From: Streptomyces sp. R44
GTDB lineage: Bacteria; Actinomycetota; Actinomycetes; Streptomycetales; Streptomycetaceae
NCBI RefSeq assembly: GCF_041053105.1
Contig: NZ_CP163444.1
Location: 6,076,001 to 6,140,000, forward strand
Direction of reading: 5' to 3'
Length of the DNA stretch: 64,000 nt
Below the pieces are notes generated by a model. That model was given only the letters and a program-made list of their open reading frames with translations. It was not told the origin of the DNA and ran no database searches. Made by a program: the position numbers and the translations under genes. Of the stretch, positions 47,278 through 55,718 are shown in pieces. Every line of letters begins with the position of its first letter. Position 1 is the stretch's first letter.

Positions 47278-48114
47278 ATGCCCCAGCACACCTCCGGGTC
47301 TGACCGCGCTGCGGTGCCCCCAGCGGCCCGGGGCACCGTGCGACCGCCCGCACCGACCTCCCTCGACGAGCTGTGGCGCTCGTACAAGGACACCGGCGAC
47401 GAGCGGCTGCGGGAGCAGCTGATCCTGCACTACTCGCCGCTCGTCAAATACGTCGCGGGACGGGTCAGCGTGGGGCTGCCGTCCAACGTGGAACAGGCCG
47501 ACTTCGTCTCCTCCGGGGTCTTCGGGCTCATCGACGCCATCGAGAAGTTCGACGTCGAGCGGGCGATCAAGTTCGAGACGTACGCCATCACCCGCATCCG
47601 CGGCGCCATGATCGACGAACTCCGCGCCCTGGACTGGATCCCGCGCTCCGTCCGCCAGAAGGCCCGCAACGTCGAGCGCGCCTACGCCACCCTCGAAGCG
47701 CAGCTCCGCCGGACACCCTCCGAGAGCGAGGTCGCCGCGGAGATGGAGATCACGCTGGAGGAACTGCACGCGGTTTTCAGCCAGTTGTCCCTGGCGAACG
47801 TGGTCGCCCTGGAGGAGCTGCTGCACGTCGGCGGCGAGGGCGGCGACCGGCTCTCCCTCATGGACACCCTGGAGGACACCGCCGCCGACAACCCCGTCGA
47901 GGTCGCCGAGGACCGCGAGCTGCGCCGGTTGCTCGCCCGTGCGATCAACACGCTCCCCGAGCGGGAGAAGACCGTCGTCACGCTCTACTACTACGAGGGC
48001 CTGACCCTCGCCGAGATCGGCCACGTCCTCGGCGTCACCGAGAGCCGCGTCAGCCAGATCCACACCAAGTCCGTCCTCCAGCTCCGGGCCAAGCTGGCCG
48101 ACGTCGGCCGCTGA
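47278..48114 (+). CDS. whiG: Sporulation sigma factor WhiG
   Basis: WhiG is the FliA-like sigma factor that commits aerial hyphae to sporulation, driving whiH and whiI; it is held by the anti-sigma RsiG with cyclic di-GMP. The 278 residues show region 2 ([18 protein letters not shown], and [22 protein letters not shown]), region 3 ([18 protein letters not shown]) and region 4 ([20 protein letters not shown], then [13 protein letters not shown]). ATG 47278 has AAGG 6 bp upstream and gives MPQHTSGSD. The 240-bp upstream gap contains no gene. Confidence 0.96.
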   Translation: MPQHTSGSDRAAVPPAARGTVRPPAPTSLDELWRSYKDTGDERLREQLILHYSPLVKYVAGRVSVGLPSNVEQADFVSSGVFGLIDAIEKFDVERAIKFETYAITRIRGAMIDELRALDWIPRSVRQKARNVERAYATLEAQLRRTPSESEVAAEMEITLEELHAVFSQLSLANVVALEELLHVGGEGGDRLSLMDTLEDTAADNPVEVAEDRELRRLLARAINTLPEREKTVVTLYYYEGLTLAEIGHVLGVTESRVSQIHTKSVLQLRAKLADVGR

Positions 48115-48143
48115 CCCTTGCGGGCCGGTCGTACAGTGGATCC

Positions 48144-48734
48144 GTGCCCAGGATTCGAGCGGCCTCCGTGGCCGAGCACCGGACCATGCAGCGCGGCGCC
48201 CTCCTGGACGCCGCGCGTTCCCTGCTGTCCGAGGGGGGTACGGAGGCGCTGACCTTCCCCGCCCTCGCCGAGCGCACGGGCCTGGCCCGCTCGTCGGTCT
48301 ACGAGTACTTCCGTTCGCGCGCCGCCGTCGTCGAAGAGCTCTGCGCCGTCGACTTCCCGGTCTGGGCGGCCGAGGTCGAGGCCGCCATGGCCGGTGCCGA
48401 GACCCCGCGCGGCAAGGTCGAGGCGTACGTCCGCACCCAGCTGGACCTCGTCGGGGACCGGCGCCACCGGGCCGTCGTCGCCATCTCGGCGAGCGAGCTG
48501 GACGACGGCGCCCGCGAGAAGATCCGCGCGGCCCACGGCGGCCTCGTCGCCATGATCGTCGAGGCCCTCGCCGCCCTGGGCCAGCCCCAGCCCCGCCTGG
48601 GCGCCATGCTCCTCCAGGGCGTCGTCGACGCCGCCGTCCGCCGCATCGAACTCGGCGCGGCCGAAGACCCCACGGTGATCGCCGAAGCAGCGGTCACGAT
48701 GGCCCTCCACGGAGTCTCCGGCCCCACGCACTGA
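48144..48734 (+). CDS. TetR-family transcriptional regulator
   Basis: A 196-residue TetR-type repressor. The N-terminal helix-turn-helix spans about 18-62: GALLDAARSLLSEGGTEALTF, ALAERTGLARSSVYEYFRSR. The C-terminal ligand domain is helical, without clues to ligand. It starts 29 bp after whiG on the same strand. The position suggests co-transcription, although a regulatory link to sporulation is only inference. Confidence 0.88.
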   Translation: MPRIRAASVAEHRTMQRGALLDAARSLLSEGGTEALTFPALAERTGLARSSVYEYFRSRAAVVEELCAVDFPVWAAEVEAAMAGAETPRGKVEAYVRTQLDLVGDRRHRAVVAISASELDDGAREKIRAAHGGLVAMIVEALAALGQPQPRLGAMLLQGVVDAAVRRIELGAAEDPTVIAEAAVTMALHGVSGPTH

Positions 48735-48752
48735 CCCCTCGGCCGGTCGGCC

Positions 48753-48999
48753 GTGTCAGTGGTTCCCCTCCTGTGCGACCCCGAGGCCATGGCCGAGCCA
48801 CTCGGCCCGGAGCGCGTCGACGCCGTCCGGCTGGAGGTGGTCCTCGCCGAGGACTTCGCCGACCACCGCCGCCGGCTACTGCCGTATTGGTCGGACCCGA
48901 CGCCGACGCCCGAACATCGTCGACGACCCGCCCACCCCGTTCCCCGAGTACGCCGCGGGCCTCGTCGGGCGGGGCCACTGGTCGTTCTGGTGGGACTAG
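48753..48999 (+). pseudogene. Frameshifted small gene remnant
   Basis: GTG 48753 opens a frame with good codon usage through VRLEVVLAEDFADHRRRLL and YWSDPTPTP. From about 48900 the GC-rich third position moves to the +1 frame, which reads NIVDDPPTPFPEYAAGLVG then GHWSFWWD and stops at 48997-48999. Joining the two gives a protein of about 80 residues. I do not recognise the family. Either a real frameshift or a sequencing error would explain it. The tail overlaps the 3' end of the convergent M23-like gene by 4 bp. Confidence 0.5.
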
Positions 49000-49454
49000 G
49001 GGGCGCCCCGGGTGACGGGGAGGAGCCGTGACGCGGGGCGGTGCGTCAGGGGCAGGGGGTTCAGGTAGGTCTCGCCCTTCAGGAGGCCCCAGTGGAGGCA
49101 GGTCTTCGGGCAGTGGGGGTTCTCCGTGACCTCGGCGATCGGGGTGCCCGGTGAGACCTGGGTGCCCTGGGGGACCAGGGGGGTCACCGGGGTGAACGTC
49201 GTGCGGAGCGGGGGAGTGCCCGTGCCCGGGAGGGTGAGGGTGACCGCGCCGCGGCCGCCCACCGGGCCGGCGAACGTGACCGTGCCCGCCGCCGGTGCGA
49301 GGACCGGGGTGCCCGGCGGCGCGGCGAGGTCCACACCGCGGTGACCCGCGGCGTACGGGCCCGGCGGGGGCTCCCAGCCGCGGAGGATCTCCGGCGGGGG
49401 AGGGCCCACCGGCCAGAGCAGGGTCAGCATCGCGAGCAGCATCGTCAGGTGCAT
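48996..49454 (-). CDS. Secreted M23-family (LytM-like) peptidase, atypical metal site
   Basis: A 152-residue exported protein: a short hydrophobic signal ([17 protein letters not shown]) is followed by a single LytM-type beta-barrel domain. The first metal motif is HRGVDLAAP (H-x3-D). The second motif, normally HxH, reads [10 protein letters not shown], so Cys replaces the first His while the second remains. A PHCPKTC pair of cysteines could form a disulfide. Enzyme activity on peptidoglycan is thus uncertain; many such domains are activators. The start at 49454 is chosen at the signal peptide; an in-frame extension upstream has no similarity. It is divergent from rpsB. Confidence 0.85.
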   Translation of the reverse strand: MHLTMLLAMLTLLWPVGPPPPEILRGWEPPPGPYAAGHRGVDLAAPPGTPVLAPAAGTVTFAGPVGGRGAVTLTLPGTGTPPLRTTFTPVTPLVPQGTQVSPGTPIAEVTENPHCPKTCLHWGLLKGETYLNPLPLTHRPASRLLPVTRGAP

Positions 49455-49710
49455 GGGGGAAGGTTTTCCCGGGCGCCCGGTCCGTGGGGGTCCAGGGCGA
49501 CATCTGTGGATCGCTCGCCCGCTGTGGACAGTGCCGTCACCCGGCGCTCCCAGGGTCCCGTACACTTCCTATGGCGACTCGGGTCACCGGGTCGACTTCG
49601 CACGCCCCGCCACCAGTCCTTGCGGCGGGTGGCAGCGCCTTTCGGTCCCTCTGGGGCATGGCGCGCCGGGGCGTCAGGAACACAAAACCGAGAAAACCAA
49701 GGAGATGGCC

Positions 49711-50583
49711 ATGGCCGTCGTCACGATGCGGGAGCTGCTGGAGAGCGGCGTCCACTTCGGTCACCAGACCCGTCGCTGGAACCCGAAGATGAAGCGCTTC
49801 ATCTTCACCGAGCGCAACGGCATCTACATCATCGACCTGCTCCAGTCGCTGTCGTACATCGACCGCGCCTACGAGTTCGTCAAGGAGACCGTCGCGCACG
49901 GCGGCTCCATCATGTTCGTCGGTACGAAGAAGCAGGCCCAGGAGGCCATCGCCGAGCAGGCGACGCGTGTCGGCATGCCGTACGTCAACCAGCGTTGGCT
50001 CGGTGGCATGCTCACCAACTTCTCCACCGTCTACAAGCGTCTGCAGCGCCTCAAGGAGCTCGAGCAGATCGACTTCGAGGACGTCGCCGCCTCGGGTCTC
50101 ACCAAGAAGGAGCTCCTGGTCCTCTCCCGCGAGAAGGCCAAGCTGGAGAAGACCCTCGGTGGTATCCGCGAGATGCAGAAGGTGCCCAGCGCCGTCTGGA
50201 TCGTCGACACCAAGAAGGAGCACATCGCCGTCGGTGAGGCGCGCAAGCTCCACATCCCGGTCGTCGCGATCCTCGACACCAACTGCGACCCCGACGAGGT
50301 CGACTACAAGATCCCGGGCAACGACGACGCGATCCGCTCCGTCACCCTGCTCACCCGCGTGATCGCCGACGCCGTCGCCGAGGGCCTCATCGCCCGTTCC
50401 GGCGCCGCGACCGGCGACTCGAAGCCGGGCGAGAAGGCCCAGGGCGAGCCGCTCGCCGAGTGGGAGCGCGACCTGCTCGAGGGTGAGAAGAAGGCCGACG
50501 AGGCCGCCGAGGCCCCCGCCGCCGAGGCCGCTCCGGCCGAGGCCGCCGCCGAGGCTCCGGCCGCGGACGCCGAGCAGGCCTGA
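49711..50583 (+). CDS. rpsB: 30S ribosomal protein S2
   Basis: S2 is needed for S1 binding to the 30S subunit. The 290 residues have [20 protein letters not shown] at the start and family signatures [15 protein letters not shown] and [21 protein letters not shown] Glu-Ala-rich tail (after about 245) is usual in actinobacteria. ATG 49711 is chosen over 49705 because AAGGAG lies 6 bp before it. A 250-bp leader region precedes it and a hairpin follows, then tsf. Confidence 0.97.
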   Translation: MAVVTMRELLESGVHFGHQTRRWNPKMKRFIFTERNGIYIIDLLQSLSYIDRAYEFVKETVAHGGSIMFVGTKKQAQEAIAEQATRVGMPYVNQRWLGGMLTNFSTVYKRLQRLKELEQIDFEDVAASGLTKKELLVLSREKAKLEKTLGGIREMQKVPSAVWIVDTKKEHIAVGEARKLHIPVVAILDTNCDPDEVDYKIPGNDDAIRSVTLLTRVIADAVAEGLIARSGAATGDSKPGEKAQGEPLAEWERDLLEGEKKADEAAEAPAAEAAPAEAAAEAPAADAEQA

Positions 50584-50614
50584 CCCTTCAGGACCCTGAG
50601 GATCTTCGGGTGAC

Positions 50615-50645
50615 GACGGCGGGGGCCCACGAAGCCCCCGCCGTC
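50615..50645 (+). terminator. Hairpin between rpsB and tsf
   Basis: GACGGCGGGGGC pairs with GCCCCCGCCGTC around CCACGAA (12-bp perfect stem, no U tract). It may partly terminate or stabilise the rpsB transcript so that S2 and EF-Ts levels differ. Confidence 0.65.
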
Positions 50646-50694
50646 CACCCGTGGACCCGCCCGATCTTTCAGACTTCGAGAGAGAAACAGACTC

Positions 50695-51531
50695 ATGGCG
50701 AACTACACCGCCGCTGACGTCAAGAAGCTCCGCGAGCTCACCGGCGCCGGCATGATGGACTGCAAGAAGGCCCTGGACGAGGCCGACGGCAACGTCGACA
50801 AGGCCGTCGAGGCGCTCCGTATCAAGGGTCAGAAGGGCGTCGCCAAGCGCGAGGGCCGCTCTGCCGAGAACGGCGCCGTGGTCTCCCTCATCGCCGACGA
50901 CAACACCTCCGGTGTCCTGGTCGAGCTGAAGTGCGAGACGGACTTCGTCGCCAAGGGTGACAAGTTCCAGGCCGTCGCCGCCCAGCTGGCCGAGCACGTC
51001 GCCGCCACCGCCCCGGCCGACCTGGAGGCCCTGCTCGCCTCCGAGATCGAGGCCGGCAAGACCGTGCAGGCGTTCGTCGACGAGGCCAACGCCAACCTCG
51101 GCGAGAAGATCGTCCTCGACCGCTTCGCGCAGTACGCCGACGGCTTCGTCTACGCGTACATGCACCGCACGATGCCCGACCTGCCGCCGCAGATCGGTGT
51201 CCTCGTCGAGTTCGACAAGGCCGACGCCGACGTCGCCAAGGGCATCGCCCAGCACATCGCCGCCTTCGCGCCGAAGTACCTCACCAAGGAAGACATTCCG
51301 GCCGAGGTCGTCGAGTCCGAGCGTCGCATCGCCGAGGAGACCACCCGCGCCGAGGGCAAGCCCGAGGCCGCGATCGCCAAGATCGTCGAGGGTCGCGTCA
51401 ACGGCTTCTTCAAGGACGCCACGCTGCTCGGCCAGCCGTACGCCCTTGACAACAAGAAGTCCGTCCAGAAGGTCCTGGACGAGGCCGGTGTCACCCTGAA
51501 GCGCTTCACCCGCATCAAGGTCGGCATCTGA
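50695..51531 (+). CDS. tsf: Translation elongation factor Ts
   Basis: EF-Ts recycles EF-Tu by exchanging GDP for GTP. The 278 residues begin [20 protein letters not shown] and have the EF-Tu contact motif [14 protein letters not shown] (about 82-95), with TDFV at the heart of nucleotide exchange. It follows rpsB in the usual order. GAGAGAAA precedes ATG 50695. Confidence 0.97.
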   Translation: MANYTAADVKKLRELTGAGMMDCKKALDEADGNVDKAVEALRIKGQKGVAKREGRSAENGAVVSLIADDNTSGVLVELKCETDFVAKGDKFQAVAAQLAEHVAATAPADLEALLASEIEAGKTVQAFVDEANANLGEKIVLDRFAQYADGFVYAYMHRTMPDLPPQIGVLVEFDKADADVAKGIAQHIAAFAPKYLTKEDIPAEVVESERRIAEETTRAEGKPEAAIAKIVEGRVNGFFKDATLLGQPYALDNKKSVQKVLDEAGVTLKRFTRIKVGI

Positions 51532-51615
51532 GTCCGTACGCAGACGCGACGGACACCGGACCCCGGTAGGGTCTGAGGCAGTCGTCCACGCCCGCGCAGG
51601 ACGACCGCAGATCTG

Positions 51616-51688
51616 ACGAGGAGGCCATTGCCGTACGGGATACCGAGAGGACCCAAGGCAATGGCCTCCTTCGTATGTGCACGAGGAG
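51616..51688 (+). promoter_or_regulatory. Two-state pyrH leader with SD-sequestering alternative
   Basis: ACGAGGAGGCCATTGCC (51616-51632) pairs with the 51657-51674 segment over 17 bp with one bulge, loop 24 bases. The right arm (CTCCTTCGT, 51666-51674) can instead pair with the pyrH Shine-Dalgarno ACGAGGAG (51681-51688) across a six-base loop. The left arm therefore copies the Shine-Dalgarno sequence. The long stem would leave the site free; its loss would hide it. Confidence 0.6.
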
Positions 51689-51694
51689 ATCTCC

Positions 51695-52459
51695 ATGAAT
51701 CAGGGCGCCGTACAGGGCGACGACAACAACGGCAAGAAGGCCGGCCGCTACATGCTGAAGCTGTCCGGAGAAGCCTTCTCCGGCGGTACCGGCCTGGGCG
51801 TCGACCCCGACGTCGTGCACGCCATCGCGCGTGAGATCGCGGCCGTCGTCCGCGACGGCGCGGAGATCGCGATCGTGATCGGCGGCGGCAACTTCTTCCG
51901 CGGTGCCGAGCTCCAGCAGCGCGGCATGGACCGGGCCCGCTCCGACTACATGGGCATGCTCGGCACCGTGATGAACTGCCTCGCCCTCCAGGACTTCCTG
52001 GAGAAGGAGGGCATCGACTCGCGCGTCCAGACCGCCATCACCATGGGCCAGGTCGCCGAGCCGTACATCCCGCTGCGCGCCGTGCGCCACCTGGAGAAGG
52101 GCCGCGTGGTCATCTTCGGTGCGGGCATGGGCATGCCGTACTTCTCCACGGACACCACCGCCGCCCAGCGCGCCCTGGAGATCGACGCCGAGGCCCTGCT
52201 CATGGGCAAGAACGGCGTGGACGGCGTCTACGACTCCGACCCGAAGCGCAATCCCGACGCGGTCAAGTTCGACGCCCTCGAGTACGGCGAGGTGCTGTCC
52301 CGCGACCTCAAGGTCGCCGACGCCACCGCCATCACCCTGTGCCGGGACAACAACCTCCCGATCCTCGTCTTCGAACTGCTCACCGAGGGCAATATCGCTC
52401 GCGCGGTGAAGGGTGAGAAGATCGGCACGCTCGTGAGCGACCAGGGCACCCGGGCCTGA
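51695..52459 (+). CDS. pyrH: UMP kinase
   Basis: PyrH makes UDP from UMP, feeding all pyrimidine nucleotides. The 254 residues contain [13 protein letters not shown] (about 19-31), [13 protein letters not shown] (about 63-75), [28 protein letters not shown] and [13 protein letters not shown], all family signatures of the amino-acid-kinase fold. A short extra N-terminus ([17 protein letters not shown]) precedes the core. ATG 51695 has GAGGAG 6 bp upstream, part of the leader switch described at 51616-51688. Confidence 0.96.
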   Translation: MNQGAVQGDDNNGKKAGRYMLKLSGEAFSGGTGLGVDPDVVHAIAREIAAVVRDGAEIAIVIGGGNFFRGAELQQRGMDRARSDYMGMLGTVMNCLALQDFLEKEGIDSRVQTAITMGQVAEPYIPLRAVRHLEKGRVVIFGAGMGMPYFSTDTTAAQRALEIDAEALLMGKNGVDGVYDSDPKRNPDAVKFDALEYGEVLSRDLKVADATAITLCRDNNLPILVFELLTEGNIARAVKGEKIGTLVSDQGTRA

Positions 52460-52553
52460 CCCGAACCGGGGAACCGCCCCGCAAGGGGATGGACAGAGCC
52501 CTGCCGGTCGTACACCGTGCAGGACACAACGCGACGACACGCAGGAGCAAGTG

Positions 52554-53111
52554 GTGATCGAAGAGACCCTCCTCGAGGCCGAGGAGAAGATGGAGAAGGC
52601 CGTCGTGGTCGCCAAGGAGGACTTCGCCGCGATCCGCACCGGCCGTGCGCACCCGGCGATGTTCAACAAGATCGTGGCCGACTACTACGGTGCCATCACC
52701 CCCATCAACCAGCTGGCGTCCTTCTCCGTCCCGGAGCCGCGCATGGCCGTGGTGACGCCGTTCGACAAGAGCGCGCTGCGCAACATCGAGCAGGCGATCC
52801 GGGACTCGGACCTCGGCGTCAACCCGAGCAACGACGGCAACATCATCCGCGTGGTGTTCCCCGAGCTGACCGAGGAGCGCCGCCGGGAGTACATCAAGGT
52901 CGCCAAGGGCAAGGCCGAGGACTCGAAGATCTCGATCCGCTCGGTGCGCCGCAAGGCCAAGGAGACCATCGACAAGTTCGTCAAGGACGGCGAGGTCGGC
53001 GAGGACGAGGGCCGCCGCGCCGAGAAGGAGCTCGACGACACCACCGCGAAGTACGTCGCGCAGGTGGACGAGCTGCTCAAGCACAAGGAAGCCGAGCTGC
53101 TCGAGGTCTGA
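52554..53111 (+). CDS. frr: Ribosome recycling factor
   Basis: RRF splits post-termination ribosomes together with EF-G. The 185 residues match the family throughout: [28 protein letters not shown] and [23 protein letters not shown] 52554 ([12 protein letters not shown]) is preferred to GTG 52551 because AGGAG then lies 6 bp upstream and the length equals the norm. The stop overlaps the cdsA start as TGATG. Confidence 0.97.
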   Translation: MIEETLLEAEEKMEKAVVVAKEDFAAIRTGRAHPAMFNKIVADYYGAITPINQLASFSVPEPRMAVVTPFDKSALRNIEQAIRDSDLGVNPSNDGNIIRVVFPELTEERRREYIKVAKGKAEDSKISIRSVRRKAKETIDKFVKDGEVGEDEGRRAEKELDDTTAKYVAQVDELLKHKEAELLEV

Positions 53112-54214
53112 TGAACGACTCTTCCTGGGGGGCGCCGGCCGGTTCAGGCCTCGGCGGACCCGACCAGGGGCCTGCCCCGGCGGGTCCCGCATACGATCGG
53201 CATCAGGCGGCGCAGACTCGGCCCATGCCCATCGTGCCCGACGTTCCCGCCGGCGGATTCCAGGACGGTCACGGCCGGGGGGCCGCTCACCCGAGCGGTC
53301 CCCTGTTCCGTGACGAGACGCCGCACGAGCACCCGCAGGAGCCCATGTCCAGCCCCACCCCGCCTCCGCCGCCCGCGCCGACGGCGCCACGGCAGAAGAA
53401 GAGCGCGGGGCGCGACCTGGGCGCGGCCATAGGGGTCGGGGTCGGTCTCGGTGCCGTCATCATCGCGTCGCTGTTCATCTGGAAGCCGGCGTTCGTCGGC
53501 GTGATAGCGGTCGCGGTGGTCGTCGGCCTGTGGGAGCTCACCTCCCGCCTCCAGGAGCGCAAGGCGATCAAGGCGCCGCTGGTGCCGCTCGCGGTCGGCG
53601 GCGCGGCGATGGTCGTCGCCGGCTACGTCCGGGACGCCGAGGGCGCCTGGGTGGCGATGGCCCTGACGGCGCTCGCGGTGCTCGTCTGGCGGATGACGGA
53701 GCCTCCCGAGGGCTACCTGAAGGACGTCACGGCGGGGGTCTTCGCCGCGTTCTACGTGCCGTTCCTGGCGACGTTCGTGGCGATGCTGCTGACCGCGGAC
53801 GACGGGCCGCAGCGGGTGCTGACCTTCCTGATCCTGACCGTGGTCAGCGACACCGGGGCGTACGCGGTCGGCTGGCGCTTCGGCAAGCACAAGCTGGCCC
53901 CGCGGATCAGCCCCGGCAAGACCCGGGAGGGCCTGCTCGGCGCGGTGACCTTCGCCATGGCGGCGGGCGCGCTGTGCATGGAGTTCATGATCGACGAGGG
54001 TGCCTGGTGGCAGGGCCTGATCCTCGGCCTCGCGGTGGCGGCGAGCGCGACGCTCGGCGACCTCGGCGAGTCCATGATCAAGCGCGACCTGGGCATCAAG
54101 GACATGGGCACGCTGCTGCCGGGCCACGGCGGCATCATGGACCGTTTGGACTCGCTGCTGCCGACGGCGCCGGTGGTGTGGCTGCTGATGGCGATCTTCG
54201 TCGGAACGGGTTGA
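53111..54214 (+). CDS. cdsA: Phosphatidate cytidylyltransferase
   Basis: CdsA makes CDP-diacylglycerol, precursor of all phospholipids. The 367 residues start with about 97 residues rich in Pro, Gly and His (cytoplasmic and low complexity), then 8-9 membrane helices. The family signature is [18 protein letters not shown] followed by [14 protein letters not shown] near the C-terminus. One base overlaps frr, so the two are coupled. The pyrH-frr-cdsA order is standard. Confidence 0.95.
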   Translation: MNDSSWGAPAGSGLGGPDQGPAPAGPAYDRHQAAQTRPMPIVPDVPAGGFQDGHGRGAAHPSGPLFRDETPHEHPQEPMSSPTPPPPPAPTAPRQKKSAGRDLGAAIGVGVGLGAVIIASLFIWKPAFVGVIAVAVVVGLWELTSRLQERKAIKAPLVPLAVGGAAMVVAGYVRDAEGAWVAMALTALAVLVWRMTEPPEGYLKDVTAGVFAAFYVPFLATFVAMLLTADDGPQRVLTFLILTVVSDTGAYAVGWRFGKHKLAPRISPGKTREGLLGAVTFAMAAGALCMEFMIDEGAWWQGLILGLAVAASATLGDLGESMIKRDLGIKDMGTLLPGHGGIMDRLDSLLPTAPVVWLLMAIFVGTG

Positions 54215-54269
54215 CGGACAGCGGGTACTCTGGAAGGGCTCGTGGCGCGTGCGCTGCGGGCCCTTCCGT

Positions 54270-54291
54270 CGTCCTCGCCGCCGCGAGGACG
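54270..54291 (+). terminator. Small hairpin after cdsA
   Basis: CGTCCTCG pairs with CGAGGACG around CCGCCG. It is just upstream of the structured rlmN leader and could end cdsA transcripts in part. Confidence 0.45.
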
Positions 54292-54298
54292 GTCCAGT

Positions 54299-54378
54299 GA
54301 GGTCTCCTGGCTTCGGCATCGTGATGCCGCGCTCCCCGCCGTCGCGGGGATGCCAGACCTCGTGCCGTCTGAGGAGAC
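54299..54378 (+). promoter_or_regulatory. Riboswitch-like three-way junction leader of rlmN
   Basis: P1: GAGGTCT (54299-54305) with AGACCTC (54355-54361), extended by GGC/GCC past a CCT bulge. P2: CGGCAT-CGTG-ATGCCG (54314-54329). P3: TCCCCG-CCGTCG-CGGGGA (54333-54350). The alternative pairing GTCTCCT (54302-54308) with AGGAGAC (54372-54378) covers the rlmN Shine-Dalgarno and shares four bases with P1, so the two states exclude each other. No short leader peptide with its own stop was seen. Confidence 0.6.
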
Positions 54379-54386
54379 ACCCGATC

Positions 54387-55499
54387 GTGGCCCGTCCAGT
54401 GCCCGGAGAACTCACTTTCGTCGCCCCCCGCGGAGCCAAGAAGCCGCCGCGGCACCTGGCCGACCTCTCGCCCGCCGAGCGGAAGGAGGCCGTCGCCGCG
54501 ATCGGCGAGAAGCCGTTCCGCGCCAAGCAGCTTTCCACGCACTACTTCGCGCGGTACGCGCACGACCCCGCCGAGTGGACCGACATCCCGGCCGCCTCGC
54601 GGGAGAAGCTGGCCGGCGAGCTGCTGCCCGACCTGATGTCCGTGGTGCGGCACATCTCGTGCGACGACGACACCACCCGTAAGACCCTGTGGCGGCTGCA
54701 TGACGGCACGCTCGTGGAGTCCGTGCTCATGCGCTACCCGGACCGGGTGACCATGTGCATCTCCTCGCAGGCCGGCTGCGGCATGAACTGCCCGTTCTGC
54801 GCGACCGGGCAGGCGGGGCTCGACCGGAACCTGTCGACCGCCGAGATCGTGCACCAGATCGTGGACGGCATGCGTTCCCTGCGCGACGGGGAGGTGCCCG
54901 GGGGACCGGCGCGCCTTTCCAACATCGTGTTCATGGGCATGGGCGAGCCGCTCGCCAACTACAAGCGGGTCGTCGGCGCCATCCGGCGGCTCACGGACCC
55001 CGAGCCGGACGGGCTCGGGCTGTCGCAGCGCGGCATCACCGTCTCCACCGTCGGCCTCGTCCCCGCGATGCTGCGCTTCGCCGACGAGGGCTTCAAGTGC
55101 CGGCTCGCCGTCTCGCTGCACGCCCCGGACGACGAGCTCCGCGACACCCTCGTGCCCGTCAACACCCGCTGGAAGGTCCGCGAGGTCCTCGATGCGGCCT
55201 GGGAGTACGCGGAGAAGTCCGGGCGCCGGATCTCCATCGAGTACGCCCTCATCCGGGACATCAACGACCAGGCCTGGCGCGGCGACCTCCTCGGCCGCCT
55301 CCTCAAGGGCAAGCGGGTGCACGTCAACCTGATCCCGCTGAACCCGACGCCCGGCTCGAAGTGGACGGCCTCCCGCCCGGAGGACGAGAAGGCCTTCGTC
55401 GAGGCGATCGCCCGCCACGGCGTGCCGGTGACCGTGCGGGACACCCGCGGTCAGGAGATCGACGGTGCCTGTGGACAGCTCGCGGCCGCCGAGCGCTGA
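54387..55499 (+). CDS. rlmN: 23S rRNA (adenine(2503)-C(2))-methyltransferase
   Basis: RlmN is a radical-SAM enzyme methylating C2 of A2503 in the peptidyl-transferase centre and A37 of some tRNAs. The 370 residues show CGMNCPFC (about 133-140, the CX3CX2C iron-sulfur motif) and [14 protein letters not shown] (about 180-193). The C-terminal [11 protein letters not shown] contains the second catalytic cysteine. GTG 54387 ([11 protein letters not shown]) has GAGGAGA upstream and fits the conserved start; the frame is open back to 54249, but that stretch encodes the leader RNA. Confidence 0.95.
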   Translation: MARPVPGELTFVAPRGAKKPPRHLADLSPAERKEAVAAIGEKPFRAKQLSTHYFARYAHDPAEWTDIPAASREKLAGELLPDLMSVVRHISCDDDTTRKTLWRLHDGTLVESVLMRYPDRVTMCISSQAGCGMNCPFCATGQAGLDRNLSTAEIVHQIVDGMRSLRDGEVPGGPARLSNIVFMGMGEPLANYKRVVGAIRRLTDPEPDGLGLSQRGITVSTVGLVPAMLRFADEGFKCRLAVSLHAPDDELRDTLVPVNTRWKVREVLDAAWEYAEKSGRRISIEYALIRDINDQAWRGDLLGRLLKGKRVHVNLIPLNPTPGSKWTASRPEDEKAFVEAIARHGVPVTVRDTRGQEIDGACGQLAAAER

Positions 55500-55532
55500 C
55501 CTTGTAGTCTGAGCTCGAACACATCTCCATAT

Positions 55533-55626
55533 TCCGACAGGGGAGCGCCACAGCGCTGAGAGTGCGGTAACCGTAGACCGCAGACCCTCTGAACCTCGCC
55601 CAGGTCATTCTGGGTAGGAAGTTCGG
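55533..55626 (+). promoter_or_regulatory. TPP riboswitch (THI element)
   Basis: Hallmark THI-box segments are in order: GACAGGGGAGC, GCTGAGAGTGCGG, CCGCAGACCCTCTGAACCT and GGGTAGGAAGT. It binds thiamine pyrophosphate and turns off the downstream transport operon. It starts about 30 bp after rlmN, so the thi operon has its own promoter in or near the end of rlmN. Confidence 0.96.
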
Positions 55627-55645
55627 TCGTAACTCAAGCTGTTGC

Positions 55646-55710
55646 GCCCTGCCCGCGCCCGGTCCGCCGGACGTGGGCAGGGCCGCGTCTCTTCCTGGTC
55701 ATACCCAGGA
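55646..55710 (+). promoter_or_regulatory. Expression platform of the TPP riboswitch
   Basis: GCCCTGCCC (55646-55654) pairs with GGGCAGGGC (55675-55683) as a terminator-like stem. Immediately after, TCCTGG (55693-55698) pairs with CCAGGA (55705-55710), which contains part of the thiB Shine-Dalgarno AGGAGG (55707-55712). Control is thus probably at initiation of translation, with a second stem upstream. Confidence 0.65.
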
Positions 55711-55718
55711 GGAATCCA

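Noticed and set aside
54249..54386. Longer RlmN N-terminus
   Set aside because: The extra residues come from the structured leader, lack similarity, and would place the good Shine-Dalgarno inside the gene.
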